Assembly (NCBI GenBank): GCA_034429215.1 | Contig: DAOUGI010000103.1 | Span: forward strand, 20,810-84,809 | Source of the DNA: JAFGOG01 sp034429215 | GTDB lineage: Bacteria; Chloroflexota; Anaerolineae; JAAYZQ01 | Direction: 5' to 3' | DNA length: 64,000 nt | Shown: positions 17,534 to 26,122 of the stretch, piece after piece | How positions within the stretch are numbered: position 1 is the first letter of the stretch | Layout: the number at the start of each line of letters is the position of its first letter | Notes under the pieces: model-generated | What the model saw: the letters and a program-made list of their open reading frames with translations, nothing else | Database searches by the model: none | What the model was told of the DNA's origin: nothing | Program-made: the position numbers and the translations under genes

Positions 17534-17562
17534 ATTGTACCACGGTGTCGGTTAAAAATCAA
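17534..17562 (-). promoter_or_regulatory. Promoter for ttuB-ttuA, near-leaderless
   Basis: Minus-strand TTGATT (17562-17557), a 17-base spacer and TACAAT (17539-17534). The expected start near 17527 leaves about 4 bases before the ATG at 17523. The -35 box overlaps the T-tract of the upstream terminator. Confidence 0.6.
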
Positions 17563-17595
17563 GCCCCAGTCACCGCAGGCGGTGACTGGGGCTTG
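17553..17595 (-). terminator. Intrinsic terminator of the malic enzyme gene
   Basis: The arms CAAGCCCCAGTCACCGC (17560-17576) and its perfect complement (17579-17595) are followed on the minus strand by ATTTTTAAC. It lies 20 bases after the malic-enzyme stop. Confidence 0.9.
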
Positions 17596-17615
17596 AGCCA
17601 CGGCCCGGCCTGTGA

Positions 17616-20162
17616 CTAGGCCAGGTGGCCCTCGTAGATAAAGCGGCGGGTGCGCTCGGCGACGTGAGATGGATCGACCTGGAGGCGGGCTACGCCGCTG
17701 TCCAGGGCAGCCTTGGCGACTGCGGCAGCCACGACCGGCGGCACGCTAAAGTCCATGCCGCTGGGGATGATCCGCTCCGGTTGAAGATCCTGCTCGGGCA
17801 CCAGGGCGGCGATGGCCTGGGCTGCGGCCAGTTTCATAGCCTCGTTGATCTCCTGGGCTCGCGTGTCAAGTGCGCCGCGGAAGATGCCCGGGAACGCCAG
17901 CGAGTTGTTAACCTGATTCGGAAAGTCGCTGCGGCCGGTAGCGACCACGGCCCCGGCCTTGACGGCGGCACGGATAGCGACCGCCACCTCGTCGCGTGGA
18001 GCGCCCGAGCGTGGAGCGAACTCTGTGTCGGGGTTGGCCAGGGCAAAGAGGATCGGCCGTTCGGCCATCATGGCGATGGCCTCAGGAGTCAGTACGCCGG
18101 GGCCAGACACGCCGACGAAAACGTCGGCTCCGCGCATGGCGTCGGCCAGGCCCCCCTGCAGGTGCTGGCGGTTGGTCAGCCCGGCCATCTCTTCCTTGAT
18201 CCAGTTCATGCCTTCCGGCCGGCCCTCATAGATGATGCCCTTGGTGTCGCACAGGATAAAGTCCTGCACCCCGGCCGCCATCAGGATTCTGGTCACGGCG
18301 ATGCCGGCCGCGCCCGCCCCGTTGACGACGACCCGGATCCGCTCCAAAGGCTTGTTCACGATCTTGAGCGCATTCAGGAGTGCGGCCAGAACTATGACGG
18401 CAGTGCCATGCTGGTCGTCGTGGAAGACAGGAATGTCCAGAGCCTCACGAAGCCTGTCTTCGATCTCGAAACAGCGCGGGGCGGCGATGTCTTCCAGGTT
18501 TATTCCGCCAAAGGTCGGAGCGATGCGCTTGACGATTTCGACAATTTCGTCCGAGCTTTGGGTCGCGACACAGATCGGAAAAGCCTCAACACCGGCAAAG
18601 GTGTGGAACAGGATGGCCTTGCCCTCCATCACCGGCAGTCCGGCCCGGGGGCCGATGTTGCCCAGTCCAAGGACGGCCGAGCCATCGGTAACGATGGCCA
18701 CCAGGTTGCCCTTGGCGGTGATGTCAAAGGCCAGGTTAGGCTGCCGGGCGATCGCTTCGGCCGGTTGAGCGTCGGCCGGGGAGAGGTACATGCTCAGGGT
18801 AAAGTGGTCGCGGATCGGCAGCTTGGCCTCGATCTCAAGCGCGCCCCGGTAGCGGCGGCGCAGGTCAATCGCCTGGTCCTTCAGCGAGGCATCTCGGCCA
18901 ACAGACGGCGGATCGACGATGGCCGCCTGACCCTCATACACATAGCGGCGGGTCCACTCGGCGATGGCGGTCGGGTCGGCGTCGGTCTTGCGGGCCTGGC
19001 CGGTGTCCAGAGCGACGCGAGCCACCGCCTGGGCCAGGGCCGGGGCCACGCCAAAGTCGAGCACGTCGGGCAGGATCTGATACCGGTTGGGGTTGGGCAC
19101 CAGGCCGGCCAGGCAGCGTGCCGCTCCGAGCAGCATCTCGTCGTTAATATCCAGCGCCTGCACGTCGAGGAGGCCGCGGAAAAAGCCGGGAAAGATCAGG
19201 GCGATGTTGATGCCGTTGGGATAGTCGCTGCGGGCAGTCGCCACCACGGCGGCGCCGGCCTCCTCGGCCTGGGGCGGCAAGATCTCCGGCTCGGGCAGGG
19301 CAAAAGCCATGATGATCGGATCGGGTGCCATGGTGCGGATCATTTCGGGCGTAATCACACCGCCCGACGAATAGCCGACAAAGGCGTCGGCGCCACTCAG
19401 CGCCTCGGCCAAGGTGCCCGTGCGGCGCTCTGGGTTGGTGCGCTTGGCCAGATAGTTCTTGGACCAGTTCATCTCCTGCAATCGGAAGGGAACGAGAATG
19501 CCTTGTCGGTCGCAGACGACAACGTTTTGCACCCCGGCCGCTTCTAGCAGATCGACCAGTCCGGTGGAGGCGGCACCCGCACCGTTGATGACGATCTTGA
19601 GGCTTGTCAGATCCTTGCCCACCACCTTGGCGGCATTGATCAGCGCTGCCAGTGTGCCAATGGCGACGATGTGCTGGTGATTGCTGACTACAGGGACGGT
19701 CATGGCCCGTTCCAGCAGACTGGCTACCTGGAGGCTGCGCGGCGCGGCAATGTCCTCCAGACAGATGGCGCCGAAGGTAGGCCCCAAAGCCGTCAGGGTC
19801 TCAACCATGTCGGTAGTGTGCTCGGCGTCCAGGACGATCGGCAGGGCATCGATGCCGGCGAAGGTCTTGAAGATGATCGACTTGCCCTCCAACGCCGGGA
19901 GCGCGGCTTCGGGTGGGGCGCCCTTCAGGCCAAACAGGCCAGAGGCGTTGCTGACGAGAGCCACCGTATTGCCCCGGCAGGTGTAGGTGAAGGAACTGAG
20001 CGGATCGGCGACGATGGCCCGACACACTTCAGCCACGCCGGGGGTGTAGATCAGGCTGAGCATGGCCGAGTCTTTGACCGGCACTTTGCTCCGGATGCCG
20101 ATCAACCCCCGGTAACGGCGCAGATAGTCCATCTGTTGTTGAGGAGTTACGATACCCATCAT
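17616..20162 (-). CDS. Tandem-fused malic enzyme-like protein with two diverged halves
   Basis: This 848-residue protein consists of two malic-enzyme units in a row (about 1-415 and 425-848). Malic enzyme interconverts malate with pyruvate and CO2 using NAD(P). The N-half keeps the catalytic Tyr (LIYTPGVAEVC, Tyr39) and Lys (IIFKTFAGID, Lys99), but its metal loop FHDDQHGT has become VSNHQHIV (159-166). The C-half keeps ED (557-558) and an intact FHDDQHGT (580-587), the NQVNN motif and ALANP. It has lost the Lys (ILFHTFAG, His520) and the YTPGVA loop (YLSPADA). Neither half looks sufficient alone. The ATG at 20162 follows GGGAGGT; an ATG at 20180 overlaps pckA. It lies 2 bases after pckA. Confidence 0.88.
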   Translation of the reverse strand: MMGIVTPQQQMDYLRRYRGLIGIRSKVPVKDSAMLSLIYTPGVAEVCRAIVADPLSSFTYTCRGNTVALVSNASGLFGLKGAPPEAALPALEGKSIIFKTFAGIDALPIVLDAEHTTDMVETLTALGPTFGAICLEDIAAPRSLQVASLLERAMTVPVVSNHQHIVAIGTLAALINAAKVVGKDLTSLKIVINGAGAASTGLVDLLEAAGVQNVVVCDRQGILVPFRLQEMNWSKNYLAKRTNPERRTGTLAEALSGADAFVGYSSGGVITPEMIRTMAPDPIIMAFALPEPEILPPQAEEAGAAVVATARSDYPNGINIALIFPGFFRGLLDVQALDINDEMLLGAARCLAGLVPNPNRYQILPDVLDFGVAPALAQAVARVALDTGQARKTDADPTAIAEWTRRYVYEGQAAIVDPPSVGRDASLKDQAIDLRRRYRGALEIEAKLPIRDHFTLSMYLSPADAQPAEAIARQPNLAFDITAKGNLVAIVTDGSAVLGLGNIGPRAGLPVMEGKAILFHTFAGVEAFPICVATQSSDEIVEIVKRIAPTFGGINLEDIAAPRCFEIEDRLREALDIPVFHDDQHGTAVIVLAALLNALKIVNKPLERIRVVVNGAGAAGIAVTRILMAAGVQDFILCDTKGIIYEGRPEGMNWIKEEMAGLTNRQHLQGGLADAMRGADVFVGVSGPGVLTPEAIAMMAERPILFALANPDTEFAPRSGAPRDEVAVAIRAAVKAGAVVATGRSDFPNQVNNSLAFPGIFRGALDTRAQEINEAMKLAAAQAIAALVPEQDLQPERIIPSGMDFSVPPVVAAAVAKAALDSGVARLQVDPSHVAERTRRFIYEGHLA

Positions 20163-20164
20163 GT

Positions 20165-21808
20165 TTACCTCCCGGGACACTGACTGGCAACAGCCAGATC
20201 GATCCCTTTTGTGCTATAAGCTTTGTCAAAGTGCTTGCTGAAATCGCCGGCCAGCTTCCTGGCACGGGCGTCGAACGCTTCCTTGTCGGCCCAGGTGTTG
20301 CGCGGGTTCAGGATTTCACCCTGAACTCCCGGGCAGCTCTGCGGCACCAGGATGTGGAATACCGGGTCCTCTTCATATTCGACAGTTTCCAACGCCCCGT
20401 CGAGCGCGGCATGAACCAGGGCTCGGGTGATGTCGATATCCATCCGCGCGCCGATGCCGAAAGGACCGCCGCTCCAGCCAGTGTTGATCAGGTATACCCG
20501 GCTCCCATAGCGGCGCATCCGCTCGCCCAGCATCGAGGCATAGACACTGGGGAGGCGGGGCATGAACGGCTCGCCGAAAAAGCGGGAGAAGGTGCTGACC
20601 GGGTCGATGATGCCGGTCTCGGTGCCGGCCAGCTTGCTGGTATAACCCATCAGGAACCAGAGCATGGCCTGCTCCGGGGTCAGCTTGGCGATCGGCGGGA
20701 GCACGCCGTTGGCATCGGCAGCCAGGAACAGGATCGTCTTCGGATGGCCGCCCATGGGCGGATTCTTGACGTTAGCCAAGAAAGCCAATGGGTAAGAGGC
20801 CCGCGAATTGGGCGTCAGTCGGGCGTCATCTACGTCGAAATGGCCATCAGGGTACATCATTGTGTTCTCGACGATCGCCCCGTGGTCCAGGTAGTGCGCC
20901 TCGTGAAAGACGGCGTTCCAAATCTCCGGCTCCTTGTGCGGCCGGAGGTTGATCAGCTTGGCGTAGCAGCCGTTCTCAAAGTTGGCGACGCCGTTGTCGC
21001 TCCAACCATGCTCGTCGTCGCCGTACAGCGCGCGGGTCGGATCGGCGGACAGGCTCGTCTTGCCGGTACCCGACAGTCCCAGCAGCAGGGCCACATCGCC
21101 ACTCGGCCCTTCATTGGCCGAGCAGTGCAGGGGAAGTATCCCCTCGCCGGGCAGCACATAGTCCATCACGCTGAACATCAGCTTCTTGACGCTGCCGCCA
21201 TAGGCCGAGCCAAAGACAACGCCGAGGTAGCGGTCGAAATCCATGGCCACGGCCATGTTCGAGGTCTTGCCGTCGGGCAGCTTGCGCAGACGGCCGGCGT
21301 ACTTGGCGCGATCCAGCTTGTCGTAGGGCAAGACTATCAGGGTAAAAGGCCGGTTGGCAAAGATGCTGCGCTCGATGTCGGGCGGCGCCGGCCGGAACAT
21401 GTTGTCACTGAAAAGCACCGGCAAGGCCGCCGGGGCGATAACACGCACCGGCAGAGCATAGGATGAATCGGCGCCCAGGACCCGATCGACGACATTGACC
21501 GCTTTCTTGGTCGCGATGGTCTGAAGGGCGTCATTGAGAATCATGTCAAAGGTGTCGGGTGTCATGGGAATGTTGTTGGGTGAGTCCCAGTCGATGTTAG
21601 CTTCGCTCTCCGGGCGCCGGACGGAGTAGGTGTCCTGAGGGCTGCGTCCGCTGGATTCAGGCGGCGTCCAGGTGGCCAGTGCACCGTTGGCGCTAATAAG
21701 AGCTTCTTTGTTGTCTACCGCCGACTGGATCATCTCCCGCCGGCTCATGTTGTATCGCACATTAGGATGCTGCTGCAGTGCCAGGGAAATCTTGTCTTTA
21801 GGTTGCAT
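20165..21808 (-). CDS. pckA: Phosphoenolpyruvate carboxykinase (ATP)
   Basis: This 547-residue enzyme interconverts oxaloacetate plus ATP with PEP, CO2 and ADP. It has the P-loop GLSGTGKTSLS, the metal region FLAADANGVLPPIAKLT, MGGHPKT and NTGWSGGPFG, at normal family length. The start at 21808 is chosen because GGAGGG lies 6 bases before this ATG. It is followed after 2 bases by the malic-enzyme-like gene and preceded after 49 bases by glcD, so the five genes larA-glcF-glcD-pckA-malic enzyme may be one unit. That layout links lactate or glycolate oxidation to the PEP-pyruvate-oxaloacetate node. Confidence 0.93.
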   Translation of the reverse strand: MQPKDKISLALQQHPNVRYNMSRREMIQSAVDNKEALISANGALATWTPPESSGRSPQDTYSVRRPESEANIDWDSPNNIPMTPDTFDMILNDALQTIATKKAVNVVDRVLGADSSYALPVRVIAPAALPVLFSDNMFRPAPPDIERSIFANRPFTLIVLPYDKLDRAKYAGRLRKLPDGKTSNMAVAMDFDRYLGVVFGSAYGGSVKKLMFSVMDYVLPGEGILPLHCSANEGPSGDVALLLGLSGTGKTSLSADPTRALYGDDEHGWSDNGVANFENGCYAKLINLRPHKEPEIWNAVFHEAHYLDHGAIVENTMMYPDGHFDVDDARLTPNSRASYPLAFLANVKNPPMGGHPKTILFLAADANGVLPPIAKLTPEQAMLWFLMGYTSKLAGTETGIIDPVSTFSRFFGEPFMPRLPSVYASMLGERMRRYGSRVYLINTGWSGGPFGIGARMDIDITRALVHAALDGALETVEYEEDPVFHILVPQSCPGVQGEILNPRNTWADKEAFDARARKLAGDFSKHFDKAYSTKGIDLAVASQCPGR

Positions 21809-21857
21809 AGTACCCTCCGTTGGTTTGGATAATCGCTCTCTTGGACCTTTTTCCCGA

Positions 21858-23279
21858 TTAGCTCGACCAGTCAAAAAGCTCCTCAGCGCCGGGTACCGGT
21901 CCGGGAATGACCTTGCCGGGGTTGAGGATATTCTTCGGATCGAGGGCCTGTTTGATAGCGGCCATAACGTTAATGGCGTCCGGGCCAAGGTCCTGCTCCA
22001 GGAATGCCCGTTTCAGGCTGCCGACGCCATGCTCGCCCGACAGGGTGCCGCCCAGCCGCAGTGCCACGCCAAAGATGTCGGCCGCGGCGCCCTTCATCTT
22101 TTCCACCTGCGCCGGGTCGCGCCTGTCGAACAGGATGTTGGGGTGCAAGTTGCCGTCGCCGGCGTGGCCAAAGATGGCAATGGGGACGCCCCGCTTGCGC
22201 GAGATCTCTTTGATGGCCGCTACCGCATCGGGGATGGCGCTGCGCGGGATCGAGATATCCTCACCCAGCTTGTTGGGCGACCGCCGGGCCAGGGACGGGC
22301 TGATTGCCCGCCGCGCCTGCCACAGAGCGGCCCGCTCGGTCTCGGTGCGGGCCACCTCGACTTCCCGGGCGCCGGTCGACCGGCAGATGTCGGCGATCGC
22401 CTCGATCTCGTCGGTGACCATCTTTTCGTTCATGCCGTCCGACTCGATGACCAGCATCGCCTCCACATCCAGCGGCAGGTTGAGGTGCATCGCCTCCTCG
22501 ATGGTGGCGATAGTCGTCTCGTCCATCAGCTCGATGGTGGCCGGAGTAATACCGGTTGTCAGGATCTTGTTGACGCACACACTGGCATCGGCCAGGCGGG
22601 GAAAGACAGCCTTGGCGGTACGGGCAAACTTGGGCATGGGCAGCAGCTTCAGGATAAACTCGGTCATGACCCCCAGCGTTCCCTCCGAACCGACGAAAAG
22701 CTGCGTCAGGTTATAGCCGGTCACGTTCTTGATCGCCTTGCCGCCGGTCTCGATCACCCGTCCATCGGCAAGGACGACCGTCATGCCGCGCACATAGTCG
22801 CTGGTCACGCCATACTTGAGGCAGCGCGGGCCGCCGGCATTGCACGCCGCGTTCCCGCCTATCGTGCTCTGCTTGATGCTGCTGGGGTCGGGCGGGTAAA
22901 AGAGGCCCTTCTTGGCCACCGCATCGGCCAGGTCTTGGGTGATAACCCCGGTTTCGACAGTGGCGGTAAAGTTCAGCTCGTCGATCTCGATGATCCGGTT
23001 CATGCGGCACAGGTTGAGGGCGATGCCGCCGGTGAGCGGCACCGACGCCGCCGCAAGGCCCGAGGCCATGCCCCGCGGCACCACCGGGATCTCTTCGCGC
23101 CAGGCCAGTTTCATGATCTGGCTGACCTGCTCGGTGGTGTCGGGGCTGACCACGACTTCCGGGCGGCGCTCGGCAAAGGTGCCGTCGTAGGAATAGGCCA
23201 CCAGATCTTCAGGGGCAGTCAGCACATGTTTTTTGCCGACGATGCTTTCCAGTTCTTTGAGGATGCGATTATCGATCAT
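21858..23279 (-). CDS. glcD: FAD-linked glycolate/D-lactate dehydrogenase subunit GlcD-like
   Basis: This 473-residue VAO-family flavoprotein has an FAD-binding PP domain (VVPRGMASGLAAAS, PDPSSIKQSTIGGNAACNAGG). The C-terminal substrate domain ends with the family motifs FGHAGDGNLHPN and GEHGVGSLKRAF. It oxidises a 2-hydroxy acid and passes electrons to the Fe-S partner GlcF encoded just upstream. The ATG overlaps the glcF stop by 4 bases (ATGA), indicating translational coupling. No GlcE-like gene is nearby. With a lactate racemase in front, D-lactate is the most likely substrate, with glycolate as the alternative. Confidence 0.88.
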   Translation of the reverse strand: MIDNRILKELESIVGKKHVLTAPEDLVAYSYDGTFAERRPEVVVSPDTTEQVSQIMKLAWREEIPVVPRGMASGLAAASVPLTGGIALNLCRMNRIIEIDELNFTATVETGVITQDLADAVAKKGLFYPPDPSSIKQSTIGGNAACNAGGPRCLKYGVTSDYVRGMTVVLADGRVIETGGKAIKNVTGYNLTQLFVGSEGTLGVMTEFILKLLPMPKFARTAKAVFPRLADASVCVNKILTTGITPATIELMDETTIATIEEAMHLNLPLDVEAMLVIESDGMNEKMVTDEIEAIADICRSTGAREVEVARTETERAALWQARRAISPSLARRSPNKLGEDISIPRSAIPDAVAAIKEISRKRGVPIAIFGHAGDGNLHPNILFDRRDPAQVEKMKGAAADIFGVALRLGGTLSGEHGVGSLKRAFLEQDLGPDAINVMAAIKQALDPKNILNPGKVIPGPVPGAEELFDWSS

Positions 23280-24604
23280 TTTTTCTGCTCCTGACGAATA
23301 TCCCCGCTAGGGGGTCGGTAAGCTTGAGCCAGCAGTTGGCTGGGATGGACGACCTTCACTTTCAAGCCGTGCCGCTTGGCGCCCACGCCCAATTGCATCT
23401 GGCAGCCGGGGCAGCCGCTGGCAATGATCTCGGCGCCGGTCTCGGCGACATTGGCCATTTTGCGATCCAGGACCGCCACCGAGGTGGCATAGTGAGTGAC
23501 AAGCTGTGTGCCGGCCGAGCCGCAGCAGGTATCGGCGCCCCTCATCTCGACCAGGGTAACGCCGGCGGCGCGCAGCATGTCGCGCGGCTGCTTGCGGACG
23601 CCCTGGGCGCGGCACAGGTGGCACGGATCGTGATAGGTGACGACCGCATCCACCTTGCCGGCGGGCGGCCGGATGCCGATCTGAGCCAGGAATTCGCTCA
23701 CGTCACGCACCTTGGCCGCAAATTGCTTGGCCCGCTCGGCATAGACCGGGTCGTCGGCCAGCCAGTGGGGATATTCCTTGAGCGACGAGCCGCAGGTGGC
23801 ACAGTCGGCAATGATCGCATCCACCGGCTGATCGAGCCCCAGGAACAGGTCAATATTGTGGCGGGCCATAGCCCGCGCCTCTTCCTTGTCGCCATAGCCG
23901 ACCATCGGCATGCCACAGCACTTGACGCTCCGGGGGGTGACCACGTCACAGCCATTCTCGGCCAGCACCTCCACGGTTGCCTGGCAACCATCGGCCAGCA
24001 TAACCCCTTGAATACAGCCGAGAAAATAGGCAACGCCGGCCCGCCGCTCACCCTTGGCCTCGACGACAACAGGGATCCGGCGGCGAGCAACACGCACCGA
24101 CATGTGATTGGGCAACATCCGTTCCATGTCGCGCAGCTGCTTGGGCAGGATCTTGGTGACGCCGACCCGGTTCACCACCTTGCGCAGGCCGGACCGGTCG
24201 TAGAGCATGACCGGTCTGGTGAGCGCCTCCAGCAGGCCGGTGCGAGGAAAGAGGCCGCGGAAAAGCACAGGCTTCACCAATGGCTGGCGCCGTGCCTGGT
24301 GGATTACGTAACGAGTGTTCAGGCACAGGTCGGCCGGCTTGATGCCCACCGGGCAGATATCGTTACAGGCCAGGCAGTCCAGGCACTTGTACATGTGGTC
24401 GGTAAAATTGCCGGTCAGGTCCAGCTCGCCCGCGATCGCCTTGGTGACAAGTACCACCCGGCCGCGCGGCGATTCGGTCTCGCGCAGGCTCTCTTTATAA
24501 GTGGGGCACACCGACAGGCACAGCCCGCAGCGGATACAATGGTTTACTTCTTCTTCAGTTGGGGCTTCAAACCCTTCCCAGGCTGACCCTTTGTTAGCTT
24601 CCAT
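23276..24604 (-). CDS. glcF: GlcF-like (Fe-S)-binding hydroxy-acid dehydrogenase subunit
   Basis: This 442-residue electron-transfer subunit has two 4Fe-4S motifs at the N-terminus (CIRCGLCLSVCPTYKE and CLDCLACNDICPVGIKP). Two CCG domains follow (VKCCGMPMVG; CHLCRAQGVRKQ with DTCCGSAGTQ) that bind further clusters. It accepts electrons from GlcD and hands them to the quinone pool or another carrier. The start at 24604 (MEANKGSAWEGF) places the first cluster at the usual position. An ATG at 24652 would overlap the larA end. It sits between larA and glcD. Confidence 0.88.
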   Translation of the reverse strand: MEANKGSAWEGFEAPTEEEVNHCIRCGLCLSVCPTYKESLRETESPRGRVVLVTKAIAGELDLTGNFTDHMYKCLDCLACNDICPVGIKPADLCLNTRYVIHQARRQPLVKPVLFRGLFPRTGLLEALTRPVMLYDRSGLRKVVNRVGVTKILPKQLRDMERMLPNHMSVRVARRRIPVVVEAKGERRAGVAYFLGCIQGVMLADGCQATVEVLAENGCDVVTPRSVKCCGMPMVGYGDKEEARAMARHNIDLFLGLDQPVDAIIADCATCGSSLKEYPHWLADDPVYAERAKQFAAKVRDVSEFLAQIGIRPPAGKVDAVVTYHDPCHLCRAQGVRKQPRDMLRAAGVTLVEMRGADTCCGSAGTQLVTHYATSVAVLDRKMANVAETGAEIIASGCPGCQMQLGVGAKRHGLKVKVVHPSQLLAQAYRPPSGDIRQEQKK

Positions 24605-24638
24605 GTCTTCTTGGCTTTCTAGAGAGTTGGTATGGCGA

Positions 24639-25925
24639 CTACCCTTGCACAATAGGCAACGTCAACAGCGCGTGGGGCACCACGAGCAGATCCAGGTTGC
24701 CGCCCAGCCTGTCGGCGACCAGGCGAAAGGCAGCGTCCATGGTGGGCGCAGCCAAGAACTTGGCCGAGCGGATCAGCCCTGGATCCTGCGCGCCGACGAT
24801 GATGACGTCATTCTGCTCCAGTACCTTGGCCATGACAAAAGCTCGCTGCTGTCCGGGCGGGTAGCCGTTCTGGCGAGCATCGTCCAGGATAAATTGGATG
24901 CTGGGTGCATCCTGCATGGCCTTCAGGAAGCGCTGCTCACCCACGCCCTCGCCGGCGCCCTCACCGCACGGGGCGGGGGTGATGTAGAATCCACCCGGCT
25001 TGACCACCGCCGTTGGAGCGAAAAAGAGGTAGCTGGCTGCCCGGCTGGCCTGGTACAGATTGGCGTCCTTGGGATAGCCTGCGCCGGCCACGGCCACGTC
25101 ATACTGCTGCGGCACCGGCACCTCGTACAAGGTCCGGGCAAAGGCCACCAGCTCGTTAAAGGTGGCCTCCGGCTCGCCCGCGCGCACGCATACCACCCGT
25201 TTCCGATCGTCCTGGACGACATTGACGATGAACCGCAGGCCGGCCCGCCGCGCCGCTTCGGTAATGGCCTGGTGGAAGGGATTGCCCTCGGTGCGGCCCA
25301 GGCGGGTGCCGGGATGGTCGACCATGTGTGCGCCGTGGGTGTAGGCGATCATCGCCTCGCCGGCCGCGCCGACGGCCAGCGTCTTGCGCCCGCCGGAATA
25401 GCCGGCGTACTGGTGCGGCTCGACGATGCCGGTGGCGATCAGCAGGTCGGCTTCGTAGGCCGTCCTGTTCACCGACAGCGGGATACCGGTGTCGGTCGTG
25501 CCCAGGTCAACCAGCGCCGCAGGGTTCTGCGGCTCGCCGTCGATCACCCGGTAGCGGTTGATCACCGCTTGGCCCAGCTTGGCGACTTTTTCTTCCGGGG
25601 TGCTGGCCCGATGCATGCCGATGCCGCAAAGCAGAGTAATGTCTTTGTCACAGACACCGGCCGTTTCCAGCTCGGCCAGCAGCGGCGGCACCAGCAGCGC
25701 GTCAGGGCTGGCCCGGGTGACGTCGGTAAAGACGATGCACACCCTGTCGCCCGGTTTCGCCAGCTCGCGCAGCGGCGGCGAATTCACCGGCTGGGCCACC
25801 GCCGCGGCTACCGCCGCCGGCACGTCCTCAATGGGCGACACCGTTTTCGATTCCACCACCGTGCCCCGCCAGCCGGCGGGCAGGTCGAAGGCTAGCTCTC
25901 CTTTGTCGAATGGGACTCGATACAT
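24639..25925 (-). CDS. larA: LarA-like nickel-dependent lactate racemase family protein
   Basis: This 428-residue LarA-family protein appears to conserve all four residues that hold the nickel-pincer cofactor in Lactobacillus LarA. A His occurs in GIGMHRAS. The motif EPHQYAGYSGGRK has His and Lys 10 apart (as H174/K184), and a His follows 16 further on in YTHGAH (as H200). It should therefore interconvert D- and L-lactate or another 2-hydroxy acid. The cofactor genes larB, larC and larE are not in the window. The start at 25925 follows GGAGAG. Being first in the larA-glcF-glcD set, it probably feeds the D-specific dehydrogenase. Confidence 0.83.
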   Translation of the reverse strand: MYRVPFDKGELAFDLPAGWRGTVVESKTVSPIEDVPAAVAAAVAQPVNSPPLRELAKPGDRVCIVFTDVTRASPDALLVPPLLAELETAGVCDKDITLLCGIGMHRASTPEEKVAKLGQAVINRYRVIDGEPQNPAALVDLGTTDTGIPLSVNRTAYEADLLIATGIVEPHQYAGYSGGRKTLAVGAAGEAMIAYTHGAHMVDHPGTRLGRTEGNPFHQAITEAARRAGLRFIVNVVQDDRKRVVCVRAGEPEATFNELVAFARTLYEVPVPQQYDVAVAGAGYPKDANLYQASRAASYLFFAPTAVVKPGGFYITPAPCGEGAGEGVGEQRFLKAMQDAPSIQFILDDARQNGYPPGQQRAFVMAKVLEQNDVIIVGAQDPGLIRSAKFLAAPTMDAAFRLVADRLGGNLDLLVVPHALLTLPIVQG

Positions 25926-26044
25926 GCTGATTTGTCTCTCCTGGCACGCGCTGGCTGACAAACAACCAACGCCCTGGCCTGGCAGGGCGTCGCCGTCAAT
26001 ACAGCTCAAGCCGCCGTTGGCTCTGCACCGGTATCAATGGTCGC

Positions 26045-26073
26045 ATTATACCATAGGGCCAAACGGCCCACAA
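26045..26073 (-). promoter_or_regulatory. Promoter for the larA-glcF-glcD unit
   Basis: Minus-strand TTGTGG (26073-26068), a 17-base spacer and a perfect TATAAT (26050-26045). It implies a leader of about 110 bases before larA. A small hairpin of CGCCCTG and CAGGGCG arms lies within that leader near 25970-25990. Confidence 0.55.
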
Positions 26074-26097
26074 AAACAACAGCCGGCAAGGCCTGAT

Positions 26098-26116
26098 GCC
26101 TGCCGCGCCGGCAGGC
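26098..26116 (-). terminator. Possible terminator hairpin after the YqeK-like gene
   Basis: A GCCTGCCG/CGGCAGGC stem with a 3-base loop directly follows the HD-domain gene on the minus strand. The T-rich stretch (TGTTGTTTTTG) is about 18 bases further on, so efficiency is uncertain. Confidence 0.4.
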
Positions 26117-26122
26117 CACCTA

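Noticed and set aside
17625..19547. A 640-codon plus-strand frame opposite the malic enzyme gene
   Set aside because: Same reasons: composition typical of antisense of GC-rich coding DNA, and the minus-strand gene has clear motifs, start and terminator.
21672..23294. A 540-codon plus-strand frame opposite glcD
   Set aside because: It covers the glcD gene and pckA start with no start signal and no domain.
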